The notes under the pieces are model-generated. The model saw nothing but the letters and a program-made list of their open reading frames with translations, did not search any database and had not been told where the DNA came from. The position numbers and the translations under genes were made by a program. From contig JADGDR010000017.1 in assembly GCA_016744795.1 (NCBI GenBank), positions 1 through 36,607 on the forward strand: DNA of 36,607 nt. The letters run 5' to 3'. The DNA is from Sulfurospirillum sp. (lineage in GTDB: Bacteria; Campylobacterota; Campylobacteria; Campylobacterales; Sulfurospirillaceae). This document shows, piece by piece, positions 7,135 to 15,604 of this stretch (positions are counted from its first letter, which is position 1; each line of letters opens with the position of its first letter).

Positions 7135-7918
7135 TTATTCTCCTTGGATTACGATAAATATTCATCTTCTCTCCTCTTACAAAACCAATAAGAGTTAAAC
7201 CAAATTTATCTGCTATATTGACTCCTCTACAAGTTGAGGCTGTTCTTGAAGCTAGTATTGGTATTTGATGCATTACTGCTTTTGCTACCATTTCAGAACT
7301 AAGTCTTCCACTTACCATCAAAAAACACTTTGTTACATCAATCCCTGCAAGCCTTGCTTTTCCAATTGCCTTATCTATAGTATTGTGTTGAGCAATATCT
7401 TCACCTATAAAATAAGTCTCTTCATCAAAATATACTTTTGCAGTATGAACACACCCAGTTTGCTCATATAATGGACACTGAGTATAGAACTTACCCATCT
7501 CTTCAAAAAGAAGATTTGCATCTATACTAAAATCGTCATTCATAACAGCAGCATCAATGGCTATCTTTGATATCTGAGTGCTAATTCCTCTACCACATCC
7601 ACTTACTATAACACCTTCTAAATCTAATCTATCTATATTTGCTTCAATAACTTTTGCATCTATATGAACTTGAAATGTTTTAGTATCTACGTCAATAAGC
7701 TCTATTTTTGTTATCTCTTTTACATCTTCAATAATATCTTCACTCATAAGATAACCAACAGCCAACTCTTCAAGATCAACAGGAACTGCCATCAATGCAC
7801 CTACATTTTTCCCATTCACTATTATCTCTAATTTTATTTCACGGATTACAGTGTCTTCCATACTAAATTTTTCACCACATTTTACTTTAGTAGTCTCTAT
7901 TGTAAATATTTGATCCAT
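7127..7918 (-). CDS. fdhD: Formate dehydrogenase accessory sulfurtransferase FdhD
   Basis: 263 residues. FdhD moves sulfur from a cysteine desulfurase to the bis-MGD cofactor of formate dehydrogenase, a step required for activity. Family segments seen: EELAVGYLMSEDII, VSGCGRG, IGEDIAQHNTIDKAIGKA, SGRLSSEMV and ASRTASTCRGVNIA near the C-terminus. E. coli FdhD uses a CxxC loop (C121/C124). Here the matching segment has one Cys (C108 in SGCGRG), so sulfur relay must use a single Cys, as in some other family members. Own promoter with operator copy 3; followed by the ModE-like gene with an 8-nt overlap. It is separated from the fdh structural operon by a terminator-like hairpin. Confidence 0.93.
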   Translation of the reverse strand: MDQIFTIETTKVKCGEKFSMEDTVIREIKLEIIVNGKNVGALMAVPVDLEELAVGYLMSEDIIEDVKEITKIELIDVDTKTFQVHIDAKVIEANIDRLDLEGVIVSGCGRGISTQISKIAIDAAVMNDDFSIDANLLFEEMGKFYTQCPLYEQTGCVHTAKVYFDEETYFIGEDIAQHNTIDKAIGKARLAGIDVTKCFLMVSGRLSSEMVAKAVMHQIPILASRTASTCRGVNIADKFGLTLIGFVRGEKMNIYRNPRRINV

Positions 7919-7944
7919 CTATATAATCCTAATAATTTATTTAA

Positions 7945-7968
7945 AAATATGCATTTTTTTGCATATTT
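7945..7968. promoter_or_regulatory. Palindromic operator candidate, copy 3 (fdhD promoter)
   Basis: AAATATGCA, 6 nt (all T), TGCATATTT. Both arms are perfect; the spacer is one longer than in the other copies. On the minus strand it overlaps a TATAAAT -10 box (7974-7968) about 50 nt before the fdhD ATG. Confidence 0.62.
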
Positions 7969-8042
7969 ATAAGTAAAATGTATATTTTAAACGAATAGTA
8001 TTATATTAAACCTTAAAAAAATATTTTAATGAATATTTTAAG

Positions 8043-8072
8043 AATCTATAGTACTACTAGGTACTATAGATT
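8043..8072 (-). terminator. Hairpin at the end of the fdh operon
   Basis: Perfect 12-bp stem (AATCTATAGTAC / GTACTATAGATT) with a 6-nt loop, 10 nt after the fdhC stop. The downstream minus strand is A/T-rich (CTTAAAATATT) rather than a clean U-run, so termination is likely but not certain. It separates the fdh operon from the fdhD promoter. Confidence 0.6.
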
Positions 8073-8081
8073 ACAATAATG

Positions 8082-8996
8082 CTAAATTTTTCCCTGTTTT
8101 TTCAATTTCTTATACCAAGAGCTATGTAAATATTCGACTTCTTCTTCCTCTTTATATCCAGTAATAATACTATTAATTGCACCTTTAATTGCAAAAACTG
8201 CCATATAAATATGAACAAAGAAAAGAATAACAACTCCTAAACCAACTACTGCATGAAGTAAGGCTGATACTCTTAGTAAGTCTATCTGAGATAGTCCTGT
8301 CATTGTATTTATCATTGCAATATTAAAGTCTAAAAAGTACATTGCTGCACCTGTTAAAATCATAATCATACCACCAAGAGTTGCCATCCAATACCAAGTC
8401 TTTTGTCCGGCATTAAATTTTCCTGCTGGAACTGGTTTTTTAGTTTTTGATAAATAACCACCAACTATCATCAACCACTTTATGTCATCCCAATGTAAAA
8501 ACATATCTTTTAGCCATATTAAGAACATTGGAATCACTATAATTCCAAAAGCAATAGTTGATAAACCATGTAAATCTTTCATCATAATTACAAAACTACC
8601 ACCACCAAAAGATGAGCCAAACATCATAATAAAACCTGTAGGAATAAGCACAATAAAAGAGATGGCTGCAATTTGATGAATAATTCTACTCAATAAACTA
8701 AATGTATAAATCTTCTTTCCATCATGTGAAAAGACCTTAGGACCTAAAAATAAATAATGAAGTACAAATATTGCTGGAACTCCTACTAAAACTGCTAAAT
8801 ATACTTGAGCAAAGTAATTTGCTTGTAACATTGTAAAAAGCTGTCCTAATTTATATGAACCCTCTTGTCCATAACCTAAGATATTTTGAACTCTCATTGC
8901 ATCCCATATTTGGCTATCAGCTGCAAATGCAGCTGATGCCAAAAATAGACTTGCAATAAACAAAAATAGATACTTTTTCATCACAAATCCCTTCAT
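8082..8996 (-). CDS. fdhC: Formate dehydrogenase cytochrome b subunit (FdhC/FdnI-like)
   Basis: 304 residues. The membrane subunit takes electrons from FdhB through haem b to menaquinone. A hydrophobic N-terminus (MKKYLFLFIASLFLASAAFA) looks like a signal peptide. Four or more membrane helices follow, with His in the first core helix (SRIIHQIAAIS), near DLHGLST and in the last helices (ALLHAVVGL, FFVHIYMAVFAIKG), the expected haem ligands of the FdnI family. Starting at 8996 (TAATG overlap with fdhB) gives five extra residues; an internal ATG at 8981 places the signal peptide first and may be the real start. The extra N-terminal domain compared with E. coli FdnI is typical of Campylobacterota FdhC. 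Confidence 0.9.
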   Translation of the reverse strand: MKGFVMKKYLFLFIASLFLASAAFAADSQIWDAMRVQNILGYGQEGSYKLGQLFTMLQANYFAQVYLAVLVGVPAIFVLHYLFLGPKVFSHDGKKIYTFSLLSRIIHQIAAISFIVLIPTGFIMMFGSSFGGGSFVIMMKDLHGLSTIAFGIIVIPMFLIWLKDMFLHWDDIKWLMIVGGYLSKTKKPVPAGKFNAGQKTWYWMATLGGMIMILTGAAMYFLDFNIAMINTMTGLSQIDLLRVSALLHAVVGLGVVILFFVHIYMAVFAIKGAINSIITGYKEEEEVEYLHSSWYKKLKKQGKI

Positions 8997-9601
8997 TAAT
9001 TACCGTATGCTTTGCTCCAGCCATAAGGAGCAGATTGTACACCTTTGCCTTTAGAAGCTATGCGAGCACGATAAATATTTGCAACGTCCTGCGCATCACC
9101 AACGATAAGTGCCTTAGTAGAACACATTGCAGCACATACAGGAACTTTTCCTTCAGCTATTAGGTTTTGACCATAAAGCTCTCTCTCGTGAACTGAGTTA
9201 GTCTCTTGTGGACCACCAGCACACATAGTACATTTATCCATGGCACCTTTTGTACCAAATGCACCATCTCTTGGAAATTGAGGAGCTCCAAAAGGACAAG
9301 CATATAAACAATAACCACAACCAATACATATGTCTTTATCATGAAGAACAATTCCATCTTCTCTGATGTAAAAACAATCTACTGGGCATACTTGCTCACA
9401 TGGAGCATCCGTACAATGCATACAAGCTACTGAAGTAGAAAATTCTTTACCTTCAATACCTTCATTAAGAGTTACAACTTTTCTTCTGCTAACACCTGTT
9501 GGAAGCTCATGAGCCTCAGCACAAGCAACAGTACAACCGTCACACTCAATACATCTGTCATCATCACAATAAAATTTCATTCTTGACATTTCACTACTCA
9601 T
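8996..9601 (-). CDS. fdhB: Formate dehydrogenase iron-sulfur subunit FdhB
   Basis: 201 residues with four cysteine groups for four [4Fe-4S] clusters: CIECDGCTVAC (with C further on), CMHCTDAPCEQVCP, CIGCGYCLYACP, and CTMC pairing with CAAMC. This is the DmsB/FdnH-type layout. It relays electrons from FdhA to the FdhC haems on the periplasmic side. There is no TAT signal of its own, consistent with co-export bound to FdhA. It lies 10 nt after fdhA and overlaps fdhC by TAATG. GGTGAGAG precedes the ATG; an alternative start is Met5. Confidence 0.93.
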   Translation of the reverse strand: MSSEMSRMKFYCDDDRCIECDGCTVACAEAHELPTGVSRRKVVTLNEGIEGKEFSTSVACMHCTDAPCEQVCPVDCFYIREDGIVLHDKDICIGCGYCLYACPFGAPQFPRDGAFGTKGAMDKCTMCAGGPQETNSVHERELYGQNLIAEGKVPVCAAMCSTKALIVGDAQDVANIYRARIASKGKGVQSAPYGWSKAYGN

Positions 9602-9611
9602 CTCTCACCCC

Positions 9612-12443
9612 CTACGCTTTTTCTACGCGGCATAATCCGCCTTTAGTTTCAGGAATCTGAGTGACAATGTCATAACCATAGTTAGTAACAGTGTTTGCAC
9701 TCTCACCAACTGCATATGGTTTAGTTCCCTCTGGATACTTATGAGATAAATCTTCACCTTGAAAGTGTCCAGCATAGTGAAATGGAAGAAATACTCTATC
9801 TTCAGGAACACTAAATGAAAACTTAGCTTTAACCTTAATTTTAGTACCTTCTGGAGAATGAACCCACATCATATCGCCATTTCTGATTCCATGGTTTGCA
9901 GCAAGTCCAGGGTTAATATCACAGAACATTTCAGGAGTAAGTGCTGCAAGATACTTAGAGGCTCTATTTTCCATACCTGCACCATTTAGATTTACAAGTC
10001 TACCTGTAACTAAGTTAATTGGAAACTCTTTAGACCAATCTTTTTCAGTCTGCTTAGAAATGTACTTAGTATCAACTCTATAGTGATTTGCTTTATCTTT
10101 ATAAGATGGATACTTCTTAGCAAGATCTTGACGAGGAGAGTGAATCGGCTCTCTATGCATTGGAATTTGATCAGGAAATGTCCAAACTTTTGCTCTAGCT
10201 TTTGCATTACCATAAGGGGCTATTCCCGCTTCCATACATTTGTTAGCAATTATATGAGAAGTATCAACTTTCCAGTTTTTACCAATTCTCTTTTTCTCAT
10301 CAGTAGTTAATTTAATGCCAAGAACCTTTTCAATATTCTTAGCAGTAATTTCTGGATAACCATCTTTATTTGCAGAATCTTTTGGTGCTGAACCAGCTCC
10401 TGCAAGTAAATCTTGTCCGTCATGCTCAAGACCAAATCTATTTCTAAAACCCATACCACCTTCTTTGACAGTTCTATGAATATTATAAAGAATTGGACTA
10501 CCACCATGAGTTTCTGTCCAACATGGCCAAGGAAGTCCATAGTACTCACCTTTCATAGGCCCATGTCCTCTTAGGCTAACTTCATCAAACATATGCCAGT
10601 TGTCAGTATGATTTTTAAGTCTCTTAGAAGTCCAACCAGTTAATCCAATTGTTTTAATGATTCTTGCAATTTCATCTGTTGCATCTTCAGGAAATTTATA
10701 AGATGTTTTATTTTCCTTTATAAGCATACCTTTTGTATACTCTTTATGGAAACCTAAACGCTTAGAAAACTCAATCATAATTTCATGATCTGGTTTACTC
10801 TCATATAAAGGCTCAACAACTTGATATCTCCACTGAGCTGAACGGTTTGTTGCAGTAACTGAACCACTAGTCTCAAACTGTGTTGCAGCTGGTAAAATAA
10901 ATACATCATCTTGCTTGTCAGTCAAAATTGCTGCTTCATTTACAAATGGATCAGCAAGTACGATTAACTCTAAATTATCAAGAGCCTCTTTTACCTTCGC
11001 TTGTTGAGCAATAGAAGTAATACCATTACCCATAACAAATATAGCTTTTAGGTTAGTTCCACCATTATGAATTTTATCTTCACCTGGTTTACCTGCTAAA
11101 ACACCGGCATACCAACGTGCTAAAGTAAAACCTTTTGCACTCATCATCTTTTTATCTTTAAATCTTCCAGCTAACCACTCATAGTCAACACCCCAAGATT
11201 TTGCGAAGTATTTCCATGACCCAGCACTAAGACCATAATAACCAGGAAGAGTGTGTGAAAGACAGCACATGTCAGTAGCACCCTGAACATTGTCATGACC
11301 ACGAAGAATATTGGTTCCACCACCCTCTTCACCCATATTTCCAAGGCAAAGTTGTAAAATCGGAGCCAGACGTGTATTTGATGAACCAATTGAGTGTTGA
11401 GTAAGACCCATAGCCCAAATTAATGTTCCAGGAGTTGACTTAGCGTAAACTCTAGTGATTTGCATTAACTTTTCAACTGAAATACCTGTAACATCAGATA
11501 CCTTCTCTGGTGTCCATTTTGCAGCTTCAACTCTTATATCTTCTATCCCATAAACACGATCACTAATAAACTCTTTATCTTCCCAACCATTTTTAAAGAT
11601 AATATTAAGCATTCCATACATAAAAGGAATATCAGTACCTGGTCTAATTTGTGCATAAATATCTGCTTTTGCAGCTGTTTTTGTAAATCTAGGATCTACA
11701 ACAATAATTTGTGCATTATTTCTCTCTTTAGCTTTCAAAAAATGCTGAAAACCAACTGGGTGATTTACTGCAGGATTTGCCCCAAAGATGATAATTGCTT
11801 TTGCATTTTGGATATCTCCAAGAGAATTTGTCATAGCACCATAACCCCATGTATTCGCCACACCGGCGACTGTTGCACTATGTCAGATTCTTGCTTGATG
11901 ATCTATATTATTTGTTCCATAAAACGCTGCAAATTTTCTAAAGTAATAAGCTTGTTCAGTACTCATTTTTGCAGAACCTAAAAAGATTGTCGAATCAGGT
12001 CCACTTTTTTCTCTTAAGCTCGTAAGTTTCTTAGAGATTCTAGTGAAAGCAGTCTCCCAACTGATACGCTTCCATTGACCACCCTCTTTAACCATCGGAT
12101 ACTTAAGCCTTACCTCTGATCTGACCATATCGATCATATCAGCACCTTTACAACAGTGTCCACCTAAACTTACTGGATGGTCTTGTGCTACCTCTTGTCT
12201 AACCCAAACACCATTTTGAACCTCGGCAGTAATACCACAACCAACTGAACATGCAGTACAAATGGTTCTTACTTTTTTGCTTCCAGGAAATGGGTTCTTA
12301 ACCTCATCTTGTGTTGCTGCTCTTGTTACGTTTCGACTTGCAAATGAACTAGTTGCACCAAAGGCTCCTGCAACTGCTGCCATTTTAAGAAACGACCTTC
12401 GACCTATTTTAGTCGCTAAAGCATTTTGAGTAGTATTTGTCAT
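9612..12443 (-). CDS. fdhA: Formate dehydrogenase catalytic subunit FdhA, selenoprotein (Sec187)
   Basis: One 943-residue selenoprotein read through an in-frame TGA at 11885-11883. It oxidises formate to CO2 at a bis-MGD Mo or W centre in the periplasm. The TAT signal has RR at 15-16 (GRRSFLKMAAVAG). A [4Fe-4S] motif lies at C62, C65, C69 and C97. Sec187 sits in DHQAR-I-U-HSATVAG, the exact counterpart of NQARV-U-HGPTVA of E. coli FdnG. Then come the MGD-binding segments (KAIIIFGANPAVNHPVG, GANPA-type loops) and a C-terminal molybdopterin dinucleotide domain (NLVTGRLV...ENRASKYLAALTPEMFCDINP). An automated caller would split it into 12443-11883 and 11861-9612. RBS GGAG is well spaced; 17 nt follow the TAT mini-protein gene. 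Export on TAT needs the upstream TorD-like chaperone. Confidence 0.96.
11855..11885 (-). promoter_or_regulatory. SECIS element and Sec codon of fdhA
   Basis: TGA at 11885-11883 is followed, 13 nt later, by a perfect 5-bp stem TCGCC (11869-11865) / GGCGA (11859-11855) with loop GGTGT. The loop starts exactly 18 nt after the TGA, the same as the GGUCU loop of the E. coli fdhF SECIS. This is the SelB-binding signal for UGA recoding. Confidence 0.85.
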
Positions 12444-12460
12444 ACTAAACTTCTCCTTTT

Positions 12461-12658
12461 CTATAAAGCTGAACGATAAAAATCATCCCAAGCTTTTGTT
12501 TTCTTGTAAGTAATCTCTTTTTTGGGAGATTTCCCTACAACAACGCCATTTGAACTGTATGAGTTGGTTGTACTTGCTGTTGATGCTACTGCACCAACTG
12601 CGGCAACTGTACCAACTACTGCGGCTTTCTTTAGAAAATTTCTTCTACTTTGTGCCAT
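12461..12658 (-). CDS. Small formate dehydrogenase-region TAT-signal protein
   Basis: 65 residues. An N-terminal twin-arginine signal (SRRNFLKKAAVVG, then an Ala/Val-rich core) is followed by only about 35 residues (KSPKKEITYKKTKAWDDFYRSAL). It belongs to the short 'formate dehydrogenase region TAT target' family found in fdh loci of proteobacteria (C. jejuni has one in the same position). It may help FdhA assembly or export; the molecular role is not established. Strong ribosome binding site (AAGGAGG). Located between the TorD-like chaperone and fdhA. Confidence 0.85.
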   Translation of the reverse strand: MAQSRRNFLKKAAVVGTVAAVGAVASTASTTNSYSSNGVVVGKSPKKEITYKKTKAWDDFYRSAL

Positions 12659-12735
12659 ACAATCCTCCTTATTTAGATTTACCCCTTGTTATCAAGAAGT
12701 TTATAAAATAGACCTTATCTATTCTATAGACTTCT

Positions 12736-13515
12736 CTAAAGGTCTCCTTCTTCTTCTTTTCCTGCAAATGATTCCTCAGGAATGTCACAAGCTTTCATCA
12801 CTGAGTCTGCTGATTTTGCTTCACGATTACGCTTTCTTCTTGCTGCTTCTTCATCACTTATGAATTCACAAGGCTCTTCTTTTTTAATCACTTTTTCTTT
12901 GCTAACTGGTTTATTTACATCAAAATAAAGTCTTTCAAACTCAATAAATGCATTTAAAACTACTGCTAAAGATTTATAAATATTTGATTTGTCATTTTCA
13001 TAAAGTGCCTCTATATACTCATCTATAAACTCATTGATTATCTCTTTAAAAAGACAATGTTGTAAAGTATCATATGACTTCTCACCCCTTATAACCAGTT
13101 CAATTAACTCATGCATAAAAGTTACTAAAAATCCTACACTATCTTCACTCTCTTTAAAGTTTTTTTCATCTCTTCTAATTTTTGTCTTTGCTAAAAAATT
13201 CTTTACTTCAAGTCTCTTTTTACCACTTTCTATTTGTTCATCATAAAATGAAGCTGTATCTCTTACTACATTTGTTGTGGGATTATGAAAAATATCATCA
13301 TACTCACTAACAAGATCTTTAACTCCTCCAACTTCTAAAAACTCCTTTATCTCTTTAAGAGCTTCTGCTGAGTTCTCATCCATAGGATTTGCTATCATCA
13401 CATCTAATGCTTCTTTTATGCCATCGAATCTATTTTTATCACTTGTAAAAACAAACATTTTGCTAAAAAAACCATAATATAATGATCTTGCTCCATTTAC
13501 TGCTTCTTTATTCAT
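12736..13515 (-). CDS. TorD/DmsD-family chaperone for FdhA
   Basis: A 259-residue soluble, helix-rich protein with no cofactor motif. The N-terminus (ARSLYYGFFSKMFVF) and middle (DLVSEYDDIFHNP, VGFLVTFMHELI, FIDEYIEALYE) match the pattern of TorD-like redox-enzyme maturation proteins that hold molybdoenzymes for cofactor insertion and guard the TAT signal. A charged tail of about 50 residues (KEKVIKKEEPCEF...ARRKRNREAKSAD) extends beyond the usual length of about 200. It overlaps the preceding iron-sulfur gene by ATGA and precedes the TAT mini-protein and fdhA, as in the C. jejuni fdh locus. Confidence 0.82.
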   Translation of the reverse strand: MNKEAVNGARSLYYGFFSKMFVFTSDKNRFDGIKEALDVMIANPMDENSAEALKEIKEFLEVGGVKDLVSEYDDIFHNPTTNVVRDTASFYDEQIESGKKRLEVKNFLAKTKIRRDEKNFKESEDSVGFLVTFMHELIELVIRGEKSYDTLQHCLFKEIINEFIDEYIEALYENDKSNIYKSLAVVLNAFIEFERLYFDVNKPVSKEKVIKKEEPCEFISDEEAARRKRNREAKSADSVMKACDIPEESFAGKEEEGDL

Positions 13516-15182
13516 GCATTAATCCTTTCATCCATATGCGCTTGTAACATAACTTTAGGTTTACAATCAGCACAACAATAAAGTGTTTTGATTCTAAGCT
13601 CATCATCTCCAAAAATTGGTTTCATAATTTGTGCTATTTTTTCTACCGATTTTACAGTAGCAAAGCCCACACCACACTCTATGCACTCAAATATATCATC
13701 TGTCGCTTTTACGTTTTGTTTAAAGTAGTCTGGATTTAGATTTATTTCATCTTTTATTACTGTAAGACAATTATCTTCAGGACATATCACTTCACAGTAG
13801 GTACAATTAGTACAGATTGAGGGATTAAATCTTAGGGTATTATCTTGCGGGTGAGCAGTTAATGCTCTTACATTACATGCTCCAACACAGCTTAGACACA
13901 AGGTACATGTATCTGTATTTATAGTTATATTTCCGTAGTGAACATGTTCACCTGTTTTTACAACTCCTAAATCATCTTCACCCACTAAATGAGATAAACG
14001 AGCCGAGAATATTTCACGTTTATTCAAGCCTTCTTCGTTTATGCCATACACGCACTCTTTAATTGGAATAATGTTTAAAATAGCTTTTTTAAGTTCATTT
14101 TCATCTTTACATGTAAAGATAGCTTGTTTTCCATATTTCTTTTCAAAAATTTCATTAATGATGCGTATTACATCACCAGTTCCTTTAGAAATAAAATCTG
14201 TATAAAATATTACAGGGTTTCCGCTTGTTTGAAGAAGTGTCATAAAATGAGCTTCATGCAAGAACTTTTCACCTTCTATTGCTAGAGGTAAAACATCTTT
14301 TGGTAAGTCTACATGTAAAGACTCTAATTCCATTTTTCTTGGTATTATAAGAGCTACACTCTCTTTATAAAATGAACTCATCTCTTTAAATGCAATTCTT
14401 GGCATTTGGGAGTAGTCTAATGCACCTGATGGACACACACTTATACAGCCTCCACAACTATGGCAATCTATATGGGAAAAGTTTAGGTGCTTAGTTTCAT
14501 CTACTTTTAAAATTGCTACTGTTGGACAAACTTCTGCACATTTTCCACATATCTCTTCATTTCTTTCATGATATTGACAGATATTTGAATCATATTTTAT
14601 AAAGTTTTTATACTTGTATGAACCTTTGTTTGTTAGTGCTGAATTCAGAGCAACTTCTAAGCCTATTATATTAGGATCATAAGTACCACTTTGTTTCATT
14701 GCAAATTGCGGTGCATCATACCAAATTACTTGATCAGTTTCTAAGTCAATTAACTCTTCTTCTTTTCTGATAGTGAATATCAGTTTACCAATATGTCCAT
14801 TTACATCTACTATGTTAATTGGGTTTAATACTATACATGTAAACTCTAAATCTATTAACTCTTGTTTTAGTTCCTCTTCGTCTTTGTTTGATACTATTAA
14901 TAGTTTATTTCCTACTGGTTCTTCATAATCCATATCTTGTGCTAAATCATAGGCAGATACCCTGATATCGTATAGTTTTTTTATATTTATTATTCTTTTG
15001 CTTATATCATCTTGCGTATTTTTTATATAAAAGTTTATCTCTGGCGCATATATTTGAGCATTCTTATTTTCTACATTTGATACTATATATTCTTCTTCAT
15101 CTAATTTATTTAGCACTTCTATACACTCATCTAATGGGTATTCTAATGCTGATTGGTTACAATATATATACTCTTTATTCAT
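13512..15182 (-). CDS. Multi-cluster 4Fe-4S ferredoxin-like protein, first gene of the fdh operon
   Basis: A 556-residue soluble protein without a signal peptide, so cytoplasmic. After an N-terminal region of about 200 residues without motifs come cysteine groups: CGKCAEVCP and CHSCGGCISVCP near 215-250, then CTLCLSCVGAC and CTNCTYCEVICP near 430-470, and CIECG with CCADC near the C-terminus. Two ferredoxin pairs flank a Rossmann-like middle (ALIIPRKMELESL, NPVIFYTDFISKG). Similar proteins are found at the head of Campylobacterota fdh operons. It could be an electron carrier or an assembly factor linking cytosolic reductant with Fdh maturation; its role is not known to me. Its stop overlaps the chaperone start (ATGA). 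Confidence 0.75.
   Translation of the reverse strand: MNKEYIYCNQSALEYPLDECIEVLNKLDEEEYIVSNVENKNAQIYAPEINFYIKNTQDDISKRIINIKKLYDIRVSAYDLAQDMDYEEPVGNKLLIVSNKDEEELKQELIDLEFTCIVLNPINIVDVNGHIGKLIFTIRKEEELIDLETDQVIWYDAPQFAMKQSGTYDPNIIGLEVALNSALTNKGSYKYKNFIKYDSNICQYHERNEEICGKCAEVCPTVAILKVDETKHLNFSHIDCHSCGGCISVCPSGALDYSQMPRIAFKEMSSFYKESVALIIPRKMELESLHVDLPKDVLPLAIEGEKFLHEAHFMTLLQTSGNPVIFYTDFISKGTGDVIRIINEIFEKKYGKQAIFTCKDENELKKAILNIIPIKECVYGINEEGLNKREIFSARLSHLVGEDDLGVVKTGEHVHYGNITINTDTCTLCLSCVGACNVRALTAHPQDNTLRFNPSICTNCTYCEVICPEDNCLTVIKDEINLNPDYFKQNVKATDDIFECIECGVGFATVKSVEKIAQIMKPIFGDDELRIKTLYCCADCKPKVMLQAHMDERINA
14106..14117. repeat. TTTACATGTAAA palindrome
   Basis: Exact copy inside the ferredoxin-like gene, part of an 18-nt perfect palindrome ATCTTTACATGTAAAGAT (14103-14120). 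Confidence 0.85.
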
Positions 15183-15386
15183 AATCTACATCCCGTATTG
15201 GTCAAATCTTGTTTACCATATTGTAGATTTATTTAGTTTAAACTACTCTTAAAATAAATTAGCAAACTGACTAGCTATAGTATTTTAAAGGAGGTTTTTC
15301 ACCTATAATTTATTGATAAAAAATGGTAAAGAGAACTTTTCTACTTAGATCTTTTTTGTCACATTACCTATATTTCGTTATTATAG

Positions 15387-15409
15387 AAATATGCAAAATT
15401 TGCATATTT
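15387..15409. promoter_or_regulatory. Palindromic operator candidate, copy 4 (fdh / sensor operon)
   Basis: AAATATGCA, AAATT, TGCATATTT: the best copy, 9-5-9 with perfect arms. On the minus strand it is followed after one base by TATAAT, so it would fill the -35 region of a promoter reading towards the fdh operon with a leader of about 190 nt. That suits an activator or a repressor. It also lies about 165 nt upstream of the plus-strand promoter of the sensor operon. Confidence 0.65.
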
Positions 15410-15572
15410 ATGCTTTTTAAACTCAATAAATCATTTCTACTCTATTTAAAAAGTTCTACACCTAATTTACTAATAAATAATTTTTTACTAATTGTTACAT
15501 TTTTTCCTCTTTATATGCTCTTTTACATGTATATATTCATGTCTGTAAATTTTTATTGACCATAATTTATTG

Positions 15573-15578
15573 TATAAT
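15573..15578 (+). promoter_or_regulatory. Predicted -10 box of the sensor-selAB operon
   Basis: TATAAT 27 nt before the TTG start at 15605, with ribosome binding site AAGGAG at 15594-15599. Confidence 0.5.
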
Positions 15579-15604
15579 CAAAAATATTTATTTAAGGAGC
15601 TTTA

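Larger units (their letters stand above)
15183..15604. other. Divergent control region between the fdh and sensor/selAB operons
   Basis: 422 nt without a convincing gene. It holds, from left to right: a possible fdh-proximal -10 TACAAT (minus, 15225-15220); an orphan perfect Shine-Dalgarno sequence TAAAGGAGGT (15286-15295); a 78-codon open frame (15323-15559), whose ends echo the start of the next gene and which I take as non-coding; a TATAAT (minus, 15384-15379) next to operator copy 4; and a TATAAT (plus, 15573-15578) in front of the binding-protein gene. Confidence 0.6.

Noticed and set aside
9612-12443. fdhA as two separate genes or a pseudogene because of the internal TGA
   Set aside because: The TGA sits at the known Sec site with a SECIS hairpin, and selA, selB, selC and selD are all present.
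12710-12745. AGACCTT...AAGGTCT inverted repeat as a terminator or attenuator between the chaperone and the TAT mini-protein
   Set aside because: The stem is 7 bp with a 22-nt loop and no U-tract, inside an operon that must be read through.
15323-15559. 78-residue hydrophobic open frame as a real gene
   Set aside because: The strong Shine-Dalgarno is too far from the ATG, it contains the operator palindrome and a promoter for the other strand, and its composition is low-complexity Phe/Leu/Tyr.
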